Assembly (NCBI GenBank): GCA_017437945.1
Contig: JAFRWP010000004.1
Coordinates: 1-64,000, forward strand
From: Candidatus Saccharimonadota bacterium
Lineage (GTDB): Bacteria; Patescibacteriota; Saccharimonadia; Saccharimonadales; Saccharimonadaceae
DNA length: 64,000 nucleotides
Reading direction: 5' to 3'
Shown: positions 32,709-41,623 of the stretch, one piece after another
How positions within the stretch are numbered: position 1 is the stretch's first letter
Layout of the letters: each line of letters starts with the position of its first letter
Made by a program: the position numbers and the translations under genes
The notes under the pieces: model-generated
Told to the model about the DNA's origin: nothing
The model's input: only the letters and a program-made list of their open reading frames with translations
Database searches by the model: none

Positions 32709-34126
32709 TGAGTGAATATAAGATTACTATCGGTATTGAATGTCACGTACAGCTCAATACGAAAACGAAATTATTTAGCGCAGTCGATAATGACGCCGTC
32801 GATAAGGAACCGAATTCCTGCGTAAGTCCAATTGACTATGCACTGCCTGGCATGTTGCCAGTACTAAATAAAGCCGCTGTCGAAAAAGCCGTGAAGGCCG
32901 GTCTAGCAATGAATTGTAAGATCAATCTTGTTAGCCGCTTTGATCGCAAGCACTATTACTATCCTGATCTGCCGAAAGGCTATCAGATATCTCAGATGTA
33001 TCAGCCAATCATTGGTGCGGGCGAAATTCATTTGCCAGATGGCTCTACAGTAAAAATTGAACATGCGCACATGGAAGAGGATGCCGGCAAATTGACGCAT
33101 TATGGCACCTATTCCCTCGTAGATTTGAACCGCGCCGGTACGCCATTGATCGAGATCGTGTCTATGCCGGATATTCATTCAGCCGCTCAGGCACGCCTAT
33201 ATTGCGAAGAGTTGCATCGCTTGATGCTTTATGCCGATGTTACAAATGGCGACCTTTATCAAGGCAACATGCGTTTTGATGTGAATATTTCGATTTCTGA
33301 CACCGATAAGCTTGGTACTCGCGCTGAGATTAAGAACCTGAACTCTTTCCGTAGCGTCGAACGCGCCGTTGAATACGAATATAGTCGCCAAAAAGCACTA
33401 CTCGAAAAAGGTGAAAAAGTTAAGCAGGAAACACGCGGCTGGAACGATGCGACCGGTAAAACTACTTCTCAGCGAAGTAAGGAAGAGGCGCAGGATTATC
33501 GCTATATGCCAGAACCAGACGTGCCGCCGATTGCGCTCGAGCAATCCTATGTAGATAAAATTGCGGCAAACATGCCAATGATGCCAGATGAATTCCGCTC
33601 TAAGTTTGGCGTGCTAAACTTGGACGCAAGCGAACAAGAAGCAATTCTAAATTATCCAGTCTTAGCACAGCGTTTAAGTGAAGTCTGTGACAAAGATATT
33701 AAATTAGCACCGCGCGTAGCGCACTGGTTCTCCAGCATCTTACTTGCCGAAGAGAATATCGACAAAAACTTTGCGCTCGCAACTGCGCCTGAATTAGTTG
33801 AATTATCTGAAATGGTCGAAAAGAAAGAGCTCTCCTCTACCGCTGGTAAGGAAGTGTTCTTGGAGCTTTATGATAAGAAAAATACCTCCAAGACTCCACA
33901 TACATTAGCGAAAGAGATGAACTTATTACAAGAAAATGACGAAGGAGCACTCGAGGCAATCATTGATGAAGTTTTGACTGCGCCGGAATGCGCCAAAGCT
34001 GCGGAAGATGTCCGCAATGGCGAAATGAAGGCGATTGGATTCTTAGTTGGGCAAGTCATGAAGAAGTCGAAAGGTAAGGCAAACCCAGCTACCGTGAACG
34101 AGTTAATTAAAAAGAAATTGTCATAA
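32708..34126 (+). CDS. gatB: Asp/Glu-tRNA amidotransferase subunit B
   Basis: GatB binds the misacylated tRNA and carries out the kinase and transamidation steps using ammonia from GatA. The 472-aa protein begins with the diagnostic IGIECHVQLNTKTKLFS. It contains the LVDLNRAGTPLIEIVS and EIKNLNSFRSVERA motifs. Its C-terminal helical/YqeY-like tail (about 330-472) is complete. It sits directly behind the HEPN-like gene and 12 nt before galU. Confidence 0.96.
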   Translation: MSEYKITIGIECHVQLNTKTKLFSAVDNDAVDKEPNSCVSPIDYALPGMLPVLNKAAVEKAVKAGLAMNCKINLVSRFDRKHYYYPDLPKGYQISQMYQPIIGAGEIHLPDGSTVKIEHAHMEEDAGKLTHYGTYSLVDLNRAGTPLIEIVSMPDIHSAAQARLYCEELHRLMLYADVTNGDLYQGNMRFDVNISISDTDKLGTRAEIKNLNSFRSVERAVEYEYSRQKALLEKGEKVKQETRGWNDATGKTTSQRSKEEAQDYRYMPEPDVPPIALEQSYVDKIAANMPMMPDEFRSKFGVLNLDASEQEAILNYPVLAQRLSEVCDKDIKLAPRVAHWFSSILLAEENIDKNFALATAPELVELSEMVEKKELSSTAGKEVFLELYDKKNTSKTPHTLAKEMNLLQENDEGALEAIIDEVLTAPECAKAAEDVRNGEMKAIGFLVGQVMKKSKGKANPATVNELIKKKLS

Positions 34127-34138
34127 AAAGGAGAAAGT

Positions 34139-34981
34139 ATGTCATACAAAAAACCAACTAAGGCCGTTATTACCGACGCAGGATTCGCTAGCCGTTTTCT
34201 TCCGATTACTAAGACCGTTCCAAAGGCCATGATTCCACTTGGCGCCAAGCCGATTATGCAGTATGTTGTCGAGGAATGTGTTGCTGGTGGTATTAAAGAC
34301 ATCATTATCGTTGCGACCCATGAAGGCAAACCGATTTATGAAGATTATTTCAATAATCCATGCGAAAAGATTTATAAGCAGCTCGAATCTCAAGGAAAAC
34401 TTGATCGTTTCGAGGCCGTTAAGCAAGTCCTGGAAATTGCCGATATTACCGTGATCGAACAGGATCCAACCTTCCCTTATGGAAACGGCTCGCCAATCGC
34501 TTCTGCAAGACCATATCTCAACGATGATGAAGCCTTTATCGCTATGTATAGCGACGACTTGATTTTCGGCCAAGGTGATGTCAAGACTTTGCTCGAATCA
34601 TACGAGAAACATCCAAACGCTAAAGCAATTATTACTGCCCAGGAAATGCCGCAAGAAGTCTGGAATAAGTATGGCATGATTGCACTCAAGGACAAAAAGA
34701 AACAAACGCTCAGCCATATTGTTGAAAAACCTGCTAAGCCAGAAGACTCTCCATCGAATTTGACTTCTTATGGTCGCTACCTATTAACTCCAGAAGTGTT
34801 TGCGCATTTGCAGCCAAAGAATACTGGTCTTGATGATGAGCTCTGGACCGTCGATGCTATTACTAAACTCGCAAAGTCAGGTGACGTGTTCGTCGTTAAG
34901 AGCAAGGGCAAATGGCTCACAACTGGCGATCCAAAGAATTATCGCCAGGCTTACGAAGAATTTATTAAAATGGAGGGATAA
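34139..34981 (+). CDS. galU: UTP--glucose-1-phosphate uridylyltransferase
   Basis: GalU makes UDP-glucose, the donor for surface glycan and lipid glycosylation. The 280-aa protein has the nucleotidyltransferase start, but it reads TDAGFASRFLP where the family usually has PAAGxGTRFLP. KTVPKAMIPLG, MYSDDLI and WLTTGDP follow as expected. The changed signature could alter nucleotide binding and deserves a check. An AAGGAGA SD supports the ATG. It likely shares the gat operon transcript. Confidence 0.9.
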   Translation: MSYKKPTKAVITDAGFASRFLPITKTVPKAMIPLGAKPIMQYVVEECVAGGIKDIIIVATHEGKPIYEDYFNNPCEKIYKQLESQGKLDRFEAVKQVLEIADITVIEQDPTFPYGNGSPIASARPYLNDDEAFIAMYSDDLIFGQGDVKTLLESYEKHPNAKAIITAQEMPQEVWNKYGMIALKDKKKQTLSHIVEKPAKPEDSPSNLTSYGRYLLTPEVFAHLQPKNTGLDDELWTVDAITKLAKSGDVFVVKSKGKWLTTGDPKNYRQAYEEFIKMEG

Positions 34982-34984
34982 TTC

Positions 34985-35251
34985 ATGGAATTACCTGCTT
35001 GGATATTAGTTATAATGCTTTCGGTGACGCTATTCATCTTTTTGGTGGTAGCAATCGTCCTATTGGTAAAACTAATTGGCGTCACGAAAGAAGCAAAGAA
35101 AATTGTTATTCAGGGTCAAGGCATTGCCGAAAAAGCAGATGATATTGCTGGCAATGTGCGCGACATGACAACCGTCGGTGGGTTGGTAAGGCATCTTGCG
35201 GAATCTTATCTCGAAGCAGATAAGAAGACCAAGAGTAAAAAAGATAAATAA
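34985..35251 (+). CDS. Small single-helix membrane protein
   Basis: This 88-aa protein has an N-terminal transmembrane helix (about 6-29), then an amphipathic helical stretch and a Lys-rich tail. The pattern resembles DUF948-type or other small envelope-stress partners of YtxH proteins, though no motif is decisive. It starts 3 nt after galU and precedes the YtxH-like gene by 14 nt. Confidence 0.65.
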   Translation: MELPAWILVIMLSVTLFIFLVVAIVLLVKLIGVTKEAKKIVIQGQGIAEKADDIAGNVRDMTTVGGLVRHLAESYLEADKKTKSKKDK

Positions 35252-35265
35252 AGGAGGAGGAGCAA

Positions 35266-35511
35266 ATGAGCGAAAGCAAAGGAACCGGTAAGTTCTTCTT
35301 GGGCGCCGTTTGTGGTGCTATTGCTGGCGCAATCGCTGGCGTAGTACTCGCACCGAAGTCTGGCAAAGAAACTCGCGAAGATATCAAAGCCGCGAGCGAC
35401 AAGGCCATCAAAGAGGCTAAGGAGACTGGCAGCAAGTTCTTCAAACGCGACAAAAAAGAAGAAAAAGAAGCCAAAAAGTCCAAAAAAGCTAAAGAAGAAG
35501 ACGAAGAATAA
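35266..35511 (+). CDS. YtxH-like small membrane protein
   Basis: This 81-aa protein matches the YtxH pattern. A glycine/alanine-rich helix (GAVCGAIAGAIAGVVLAPKSGKETREDI) is followed by a highly charged Lys/Glu tail. YtxH proteins are linked to general stress in Gram-positives, with unknown mechanism. A GGAGGAGG SD precedes the ATG. It ends the gat operon, just before a strong bidirectional terminator. Confidence 0.8.
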   Translation: MSESKGTGKFFLGAVCGAIAGAIAGVVLAPKSGKETREDIKAASDKAIKEAKETGSKFFKRDKKEEKEAKKSKKAKEEDEE

Positions 35512-35521
35512 ATAGTCTTAC

Positions 35522-35556
35522 AAAAAATACTCCCAAATCGCTAGGGAGTATTTTTT
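35522..35556 (+). terminator. Bidirectional terminator between the gat operon and murJ
   Basis: A 13-bp perfect stem (35522-35534 with 35544-35556) has A and T runs on both sides. It serves both convergent units. Confidence 0.9.
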
Positions 35557-37186
35557 ATTTTACGTTCTTGAATAGGATGCTGGCGATTCTTTTTACGACA
35601 GTCTTAGCTTCATCAATGCCAAGAAGTGCGCCGATTGTAATATATGTCACGGCGCTGCCGCCAACGATTGTGCAGAACTTCGGGAATACACTGAAGAAGG
35701 ATTTATCCGTTGCGCGGAGTGGCAATAGCTTTGTGATGAAGTAAGAGACGAGACCGGTTAGAATGGATGCGATGAGGATTTTAAGCATTGAACGCCAGAA
35801 TGCTTTGTTGAGAAGTTGATAATGCATGTCGTGGTTCTCGCAGAAAAGCAACACGACAACCTCGAATAGTGCGCTAATCGACATAGCATGTGCGAGGCCT
35901 TCTGGACCAAAATTCATCATACTGAGGCCGATTGCCGCCACGACCTGCACGATAAATGCAATGATAGAAATAATAAGTGGTTTTTTGAGTTGCTGCTTTG
36001 CATAGTAACCACGCGCAACGATGTGGTAAAGAGCCTGCGTGAAAATAGCCACTACTAATGCGCCAAGTACACTCGCGATTTTGTTGTCGCCACCGTTTTT
36101 GATGAAGAATACCACATAACCACGAATGAAGAATGCAACGATAGACACCGGCAAACAAATCCAAACAATTGTGCTAATTGCCGAGCGTAAAGTATTGCGA
36201 AACGATTCCTCTTCCCCTCTACCTGCTTCTTCGGTCAGCTTCGGATAAAATGCAGTCGAAATAGCTACGCCAATTAAGTTTACTGGCATGCCACGAAGCG
36301 ACGAGGCTTGCTGAAAGGCACGAATTGACTGTTCACCCATGCGAGAAGCTAAGTTAGTATTCATGATACCTGTAATGTAATCGATGCCCTGATCAACGGA
36401 ACGAGTTGGCAGCATCTTCAGAACGGTGCGGAATCCTTGGTTTTTCCAGTGGATCTTGAACTCGTAATCAAATCCAAGACCAACGAGGCCAATAATACTC
36501 GCCATTAGCTGAAGCAGTGCACCAAAGACGACGCCAATTGCAACGCCCATGATACCGCCTTCAAACAATTGAATGCCGAAGATATTAATTCCGTTCGTAA
36601 ACACTAGGATGCCGATAATGATGCCAATGTTATAAAGTGCCGGCGCGATGGCGTAAAAAATGAAACGTTTAACGGCTTGCTGCATACTGGAAAGGACCGT
36701 CGAAATCGAGAACAGGAATGGGTTGATGGCAATTACGCGCATCATATTAATTGCGAGCGACATAGCGGATTCGTTCAGACCAGGCGCAACAATATAGCGA
36801 ACTAGCGGATCCGCGAAAGCCATGATTAAAATTGACGCAACCAAGCTGATGATCGCCAAAAGATTGATAAGGCTCGTGCTGAGCTCCCAAGCGGATTTTT
36901 TATTGCCACTAACAAGGCGCTGATTAAAAACAGGAATAAAAGTTACGGCAAGTGCTCCGGACGTAATCAGGAAGAATAGAAAATCTGGCACCGTGAAAGC
37001 AGCCGTATAGGCATCGAGGCCGGCCGGATAAGTGTCATAATACATGGAGTTGAGCCAGCGGTCGCGGAAAATGCCAAGTAATGCAGAGATTAGCGTCGAG
37101 CTAGCCAGAACGACAGCGGCAGTCTTGACCGAAAGCTGGCTATTAGCCATAGTAACCACTGAGCGAAAATGGAATCGATGCCTCAT
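35555..37186 (-). CDS. murJ: Lipid II flippase MurJ
   Basis: MurJ moves lipid II across the cytoplasmic membrane for peptidoglycan assembly. The 543-aa protein has about 14 transmembrane helices. The N-terminal SVKTAAVVLASSTLISALLGIFRD segment and the LITSGALAVTFIPVF segment are typical of the MviN family. The ATG at 37186 lies 9 nt after TATAAT and is the leaderless candidate. Met13 (37150) aligns better with usual family starts but has only a weak SD. Either start gives a complete protein. Confidence 0.92.
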   Translation of the reverse strand: MRHRFHFRSVVTMANSQLSVKTAAVVLASSTLISALLGIFRDRWLNSMYYDTYPAGLDAYTAAFTVPDFLFFLITSGALAVTFIPVFNQRLVSGNKKSAWELSTSLINLLAIISLVASILIMAFADPLVRYIVAPGLNESAMSLAINMMRVIAINPFLFSISTVLSSMQQAVKRFIFYAIAPALYNIGIIIGILVFTNGINIFGIQLFEGGIMGVAIGVVFGALLQLMASIIGLVGLGFDYEFKIHWKNQGFRTVLKMLPTRSVDQGIDYITGIMNTNLASRMGEQSIRAFQQASSLRGMPVNLIGVAISTAFYPKLTEEAGRGEEESFRNTLRSAISTIVWICLPVSIVAFFIRGYVVFFIKNGGDNKIASVLGALVVAIFTQALYHIVARGYYAKQQLKKPLIISIIAFIVQVVAAIGLSMMNFGPEGLAHAMSISALFEVVVLLFCENHDMHYQLLNKAFWRSMLKILIASILTGLVSYFITKLLPLRATDKSFFSVFPKFCTIVGGSAVTYITIGALLGIDEAKTVVKRIASILFKNVK

Positions 37187-37195
37187 ATCTTATTT

Positions 37196-37201
37196 ATTAT
37201 A
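37196..37201 (-). promoter_or_regulatory. -10 box, nearly leaderless murJ
   Basis: TATAAT ends 9 nt before the ATG at 37186. If translation starts at 37150 instead, the leader is about 40 nt. Confidence 0.5.
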
Positions 37202-37208
37202 TCAGTTT

Positions 37209-37847
37209 TTAGCTGTCGTAAGCGCAACTACTGTATTCAACTTTGTATTTATTGATATCGATTTCTTTTTCAGAAAGCCATTCGAGCGCATTCTGTTTTA
37301 ACCCCTCTGCGCGAGCAGGAATACAGGTAACCAAAGTGATTTTAATATGAACTTGATCGTCGTCATCTAGGTATGGGTCAATGTAAAAGCCGCGGCTATA
37401 ACTATGGAATGGAGAAACCCGAAAGATTGGGTCTTTATATTTTTCGCCTTCAAGTTTTTCAAAATTGTATTCCTCGACTTGCCAGCAAGCATCAGCATCT
37501 TCTTGATGACTAGAGTAATAGTCGGTGTTATTTTCGTCTTTTTGAAGACAGACGTATAACTTCTCTGTCCCCCCTGCTTCAACGGTAATCGAACCAGTAT
37601 AGCCGCCGAAACCTTCTTTGGTTATTCCAACATCATATGTTCCCGGTTCAATGCGATGTTTACCATTATTAAAACGGACATTGCCGACTTTTACGTCCGC
37701 ACTGACGGGTGCGACTACGATATCAATAGTAGCGGTTTTCGGAGACTCAATGACGACCCAATAGACGGAGAATATAATGGCGATAGCAACAAATACGGCT
37801 ACGGCGATAATAATTGTTCGCTTCGTATTTGGTTTTTTATCTGCCAT
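37209..37847 (-). CDS. Membrane-anchored PEGA-domain protein
   Basis: This 212-aa protein has one transmembrane helix (about 10-32). A PEGA-like beta domain follows (about 38-92) with VKVGNVRFNNGKHRIEPG, TYDVGITKEGF and a closing ITVEAG strand. PEGA domains are surface modules whose role is poorly known. The C-terminal part has four cysteines that could form disulfides outside the cell. The gene is 11 nt downstream of ftsH and probably co-transcribed with it. A GGAG SD precedes the ATG. Confidence 0.7.
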   Translation of the reverse strand: MADKKPNTKRTIIIAVAVFVAIAIIFSVYWVVIESPKTATIDIVVAPVSADVKVGNVRFNNGKHRIEPGTYDVGITKEGFGGYTGSITVEAGGTEKLYVCLQKDENNTDYYSSHQEDADACWQVEEYNFEKLEGEKYKDPIFRVSPFHSYSRGFYIDPYLDDDDQVHIKITLVTCIPARAEGLKQNALEWLSEKEIDINKYKVEYSSCAYDS

Positions 37848-37858
37848 TAATTACTCCT

Positions 37859-39751
37859 TTAGTCGTGAAGTTTTGCAGCGGCCGGCAAAGTTGTTCCTTT
37901 GAGGATTTCGTCAACTTCTGGACCTTCGAGAGATTCTTTTTCAAGCAATGCATTTGCAAGCGCATCAAGGTATTTTTTGTTGGCTTTAAGGACAGCCTCG
38001 GCACGAGCACCGGCTTCTTTGTTTAATGCCTCGATTTCTGAATCGATTACTTCAGAAGTCTTTTCGGAGTAGATCTTTGCACGGTCGCCAAAGAAGTTGA
38101 CCTCCTCGGTATTGAATACCTGGTCGCGGAGTTTAGCACCCATACCCTCTTCGGAAACCATTTCGCGAGCCAATTCGGCTACATGTTGGAGATCTGAGCT
38201 AGCACCAGTCGTAATGCCGTCTTCGCCGAACATCATACGTTCAGCGACGCGACCACCCATAGCGCGTGCAAGCACGTCTTTGAGCTCATAAACATTCTTG
38301 TAGCTACGATCTTCTGGCGGCAAGAACCATGTGACACCACCAGTGCGACCACGTGGAATAATAGTAACTTTATGAACCGGGTCAGAATCTGGAAGCACGT
38401 GACCAACAATAGCGTGACCAGCCTCATGATAGGCGGTAATCTTGCGTTCATGATCATTCATGACTTTAGATTTGCGTTCTGGCCCAATTGCTACACGCTC
38501 AAACGCCTCAGTTACGTCTTGATTCGTAACTTCTTTGCGATTATTGCGCGCAGCCGTGATGGCGGCTTCATTGGCAATATTTGCGAGATCGGCACCGGAG
38601 CTACCAGCGGTTTTGGCGGCAAGAGCATCAAGATCTACGTCTTTAGCAAGAGGTTTGTTCTTGAAGTGAACTTTTAGAATTTCAATACGATCCTTGCGTT
38701 CAGGAAGAGTGACATTGACATGGCGATCGAAACGGCCCGGGCGGAGTAAAGCTTTGTCCAGCATATCCACGCGGTTCGTGGCGGCCATTACGATTACGCC
38801 GGTCTCATTATCAAAACCATCCATCTCGACGAGAATCTGGTTAAGAGTTTGTTCGTCTTCGCGGCCTGCGCCACCGCGTGCGTCACGCTTGTGAGCGACG
38901 GCATCAATCTCATCGATAAAGATGATACTTGGAGCGTTCTTCTTGGCTTTTCCAAACAGGTCACGGACACGAGATGCGCCGACACCTACAAACATTTCGG
39001 CAAATTCCGAACCTGAAATTGAGAAGAATGGTACGTTCGCCTCGCCCGCAACGGCGCGAGCCATTAAGGTTTTACCAGTACCAGGTTCACCAGCTAGCAA
39101 GACGCCACGTGGAATTTTAGCGCCGAGTTTCTCGTATTTTTTTGGGTTCTTGAGGAAGTCAACAACTTCGGACAAATCCTGCTTCGCAGCTTCGTTACCA
39201 GCAACGTCAGAGAATAATACCTTCTTTTTCTCGTTGCCATATAGACGAGCTTTGGCTTTGCCAAAACCCATGCTCTGGTTGTTCATATTCTGAGCCTGCT
39301 TCATCATATAGATGACGAGACCAGCAAGACAGGCAATTGGGAGTGCAAGTGTAGCGATATTTATGATAACGCCCCAAACATCAACTTCCTCAATGTTTTC
39401 AATTTGAACGAGTTTGTTGGAGATGGCGTTTTCAAAGCCTTGATCTTGAAGCGTACCAAATGTCTCTTTACGAGATACCATTGCTGGGAGGCCAGAATCT
39501 TCTTTTGGCTTAACATGAAGAATGTTTCCTTCAACAGTGATTTTATCGAGTTTTCCCTCATCCGCGTAAGTGATGATTTCGGTAATAGTCTTCTCTTCTT
39601 CTTTAACAACGGTGCCAGTATTGAAGCCGCCCATCATGGCTGTAATTAAGACAGCTACGACTACCCAAAACAATAGTAAACGGATAGTGCTGAACACGTA
39701 GTTAGATTTTTTCGGCTTTTTCTTGCCGGCTGTATTTTTGTATTCTGGCAT
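37859..39751 (-). CDS. ftsH: ATP-dependent zinc metalloprotease FtsH
   Basis: FtsH is the membrane-anchored AAA+ protease that removes misassembled membrane proteins and regulators. The 630-aa protein has two transmembrane helices (about 20-42 and 125-150) around a small periplasmic-side domain. The AAA module has Walker A GEPGTGKT (221-228), Walker B IIFIDEID and an SRH region. The zinc protease site is HEAGH (442-446). A clear AGGAGTG SD precedes the ATG, unlike the leaderless genes around it. Confidence 0.98.
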   Translation of the reverse strand: MPEYKNTAGKKKPKKSNYVFSTIRLLLFWVVVAVLITAMMGGFNTGTVVKEEEKTITEIITYADEGKLDKITVEGNILHVKPKEDSGLPAMVSRKETFGTLQDQGFENAISNKLVQIENIEEVDVWGVIINIATLALPIACLAGLVIYMMKQAQNMNNQSMGFGKAKARLYGNEKKKVLFSDVAGNEAAKQDLSEVVDFLKNPKKYEKLGAKIPRGVLLAGEPGTGKTLMARAVAGEANVPFFSISGSEFAEMFVGVGASRVRDLFGKAKKNAPSIIFIDEIDAVAHKRDARGGAGREDEQTLNQILVEMDGFDNETGVIVMAATNRVDMLDKALLRPGRFDRHVNVTLPERKDRIEILKVHFKNKPLAKDVDLDALAAKTAGSSGADLANIANEAAITAARNNRKEVTNQDVTEAFERVAIGPERKSKVMNDHERKITAYHEAGHAIVGHVLPDSDPVHKVTIIPRGRTGGVTWFLPPEDRSYKNVYELKDVLARAMGGRVAERMMFGEDGITTGASSDLQHVAELAREMVSEEGMGAKLRDQVFNTEEVNFFGDRAKIYSEKTSEVIDSEIEALNKEAGARAEAVLKANKKYLDALANALLEKESLEGPEVDEILKGTTLPAAAKLHD

Positions 39752-39908
39752 TTACACTCCTAAAAATAATATCGGTTATATTTTAGTATACCACTAATTA
39801 TGGGGCATGTCTTGAGGCAACGGAGTAATTACGTAACATTTTCCAAAACATCTGCGACTCGAACGATAAATTCGGCGATCGAAGAACTTTGCTCGGCGGA
39901 AAGCAATA

Positions 39909-39932
39909 ATCCCTGGCTGAAAAGCCAGGGAT
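39909..39932 (-). terminator. Hairpin after pgsA
   Basis: ATCCCTGGCT/AGCCAGGGAT is a perfect 10-bp stem with a GAAA loop, starting 5 nt past the TGA of pgsA. The following Ts are interrupted, so termination may be partial. Confidence 0.65.
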
Positions 39933-39936
39933 TTCT

Positions 39937-40473
39937 TCATTTTACGCCTGTAATGACGTTGCGGTTCTTTGCTATGTAGTCCACCAATGACACTACGGTC
40001 AGGGCAAGCGCGAGCCACATTGCATTTTGAGTGATAGTAGTAAGCTGCGGGATGTCGGCCATCATGAGAATAATCATAATCATCTGAACGGTCGTTTTGA
40101 CTTTTCCCCACATGCTAGCGGCGATAACTATTCCCTGATCGGCCGCTACCAGCCGGAAGCCGCTGACAATAAATTCGCGCGCTATGATGATTAATACAAC
40201 CCAGGCCGGAATACGATGTAGTTCGATGAGGCAGATGAGCGCAGAACAGACTAGCAGTTTGTCTGCCAATGGATCCATGAACTTACCGAAATTCGTTATG
40301 AGATTATACTTGCGCGCAATTTTACCATCGGCGAGGTCGGTAAGACTTGCGAGGATAAAAATTGCGACAGCCATCCATTTCTGTGAGCCGAATCCGAACG
40401 GGACAAGCATGCAGACAACCAATAAAGGGATCATCGCAACGCGCAATAAGGTAAGTTTATTGGGCAGGTTCAT
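39937..40473 (-). CDS. pgsA: CDP-diacylglycerol--glycerol-3-phosphate 3-phosphatidyltransferase
   Basis: PgsA makes phosphatidylglycerol phosphate in the membrane. The 178-aa protein has the CDP-alcohol phosphotransferase motif D-G-x2-A-R-x8-G-x3-D-x3-D at residues 49-71 (DGKIARKY ... GKFMDPLAD). It has about five hydrophobic helices. The start has an AAGGAGGTG SD and a TATAAT about 60 nt upstream. The gene ends in TGA followed at once by a strong hairpin, good evidence that UGA is a true stop in this genome. Phosphatidylglycerol would also feed the LTA-synthase-like protein at 63152. Confidence 0.94.
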   Translation of the reverse strand: MNLPNKLTLLRVAMIPLLVVCMLVPFGFGSQKWMAVAIFILASLTDLADGKIARKYNLITNFGKFMDPLADKLLVCSALICLIELHRIPAWVVLIIIAREFIVSGFRLVAADQGIVIAASMWGKVKTTVQMIMIILMMADIPQLTTITQNAMWLALALTVVSLVDYIAKNRNVITGVK

Positions 40474-40556
40474 TCAAACACCTCCTTCAATATTCACCCA
40501 AAAACCATTAACGAGCGTACGCCTCTCACGTATTGCGTTATATTATACAATATTTT

Positions 40557-41471
40557 TTACAAATGGCTATACTTGCGCATAACTTCTTTGACAATTGGGC
40601 TCTTGCGGATAGTTTCGCGCTGGAATTTTTCGATTTCAAGATTTTTGCGAGCAAACTTAAGTTGTTCTTTCATTTCGGGGTGCTTTGCCGACAAAGATTC
40701 GCACATTAATTGCAAGATTTGGTACTCAGCATCACTTTGGATGCCATTTGTTGCAGAGATGAAAAACGAAAGATAATCTTTTTCGCTGAAGGAAAAACGT
40801 TCACTCTGTAATCGACTAAGAACGTATTTACGTACGCGAGTGCTGCGATTAGTGAGTAAGAAATTATTAATGCAAATAACACCATCCTTGCGATCGATGC
40901 GGCTATCATTGTGGATAATAGCATCAAGCATGACTCGAGCATTTTCGATGGTATAGCAATTGTACGATAGTTCCATCATTGCATCGGCCGTATAGAAATC
41001 GTCAAGTGTGCCATCGAGGGATTCCTGCGGTGTTAGCTTACTGTTTCTCATTTCGATAGCTCGACCTTTAAGCTCGCGAGGAAGAATAATCAACTCATCG
41101 TCGCTTAAATTGCCTAGGGACTCAAAGTATTTATAAAGATTCTTATTGTAGCGTCCGATATTTTTAATGCTACGAATCCAGCTCATTGACTCCCAAAAAA
41201 TGGAATCTTCATACGGTTTCTTTAGTTGGCGCTCAATATTTTCAATTGAGCCTATGCGCGGCCAAAACAAGTTATAGACGACGCGCTCAAAACGCCAATA
41301 TTGAAAAACTGGCGACATACGAATCCACGTCGCGTCAAGAACATCGCCAGCGACTACGAACGTGCGGTATTTTTCAGTGGAAAGAATCGTCTCGCAAGCG
41401 ACTGGAAGCACCTCGGCAAGACTTTGCTTATGTTGATTTTCTAGTGCATTACGCAAAGTTTTCTCAGACAT
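40557..41471 (-). CDS. Conserved-looking hypothetical helical protein
   Basis: This 304-aa cytosolic protein is not recognised. It is mostly alpha-helical, with aromatic-rich helices around WRFERVVYNLFWP. The C-terminal half looks like degenerate helical repeats (LSRLQSERFSFSEKDYLSFF, YQILQLMCESL), possibly HEAT- or TPR-like. No catalytic motif is evident. TAAAAT ends 9 nt before the ATG. An AAGG tract is also near, so it may be leaderless or weakly SD-led. Confidence 0.65.
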   Translation of the reverse strand: MSEKTLRNALENQHKQSLAEVLPVACETILSTEKYRTFVVAGDVLDATWIRMSPVFQYWRFERVVYNLFWPRIGSIENIERQLKKPYEDSIFWESMSWIRSIKNIGRYNKNLYKYFESLGNLSDDELIILPRELKGRAIEMRNSKLTPQESLDGTLDDFYTADAMMELSYNCYTIENARVMLDAIIHNDSRIDRKDGVICINNFLLTNRSTRVRKYVLSRLQSERFSFSEKDYLSFFISATNGIQSDAEYQILQLMCESLSAKHPEMKEQLKFARKNLEIEKFQRETIRKSPIVKEVMRKYSHL

Positions 41472-41494
41472 CTTACCTTAATTTTAACATGAGC

Positions 41495-41519
41495 AAGAAA
41501 AATAGCCACCTGGTGGCTA
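41495..41519 (-). terminator. Terminator of tRNA-Pro(CGG)
   Basis: TAGCCACC/GGTGGCTA stem (41503-41519) followed by TTTTTC on the minus strand. Confidence 0.8.
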
Positions 41520-41529
41520 AAAATCAAAT

Positions 41530-41605
41530 TGGTCGGGGCGACCCGACTCGAACGGGCGACCTCGCAGTCCCGAACCGCGCGCGCTACCAACTGCGCCACG
41601 CCCCG
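41530..41605 (-). tRNA. tRNA-Pro (anticodon CGG)
   Basis: The acceptor CGGGGCG pairs with CGCCCCG, the anticodon loop is TTCGGGA on CGCGG/CTGCG, the T arm is GCCCG-TTCGAGT-CGGGT, and CCA is encoded. A CATAAT -10 lies 10 nt before the mature 5' end. Confidence 0.93.
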
Positions 41606-41623
41606 ACTGGCTATAATTATGCG

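Noticed and set aside
39794-40111. Minus-strand ORF overlapping the 3' end of pgsA
   Set aside because: It is out of frame with the well-supported pgsA, has a biased basic composition and no SD.
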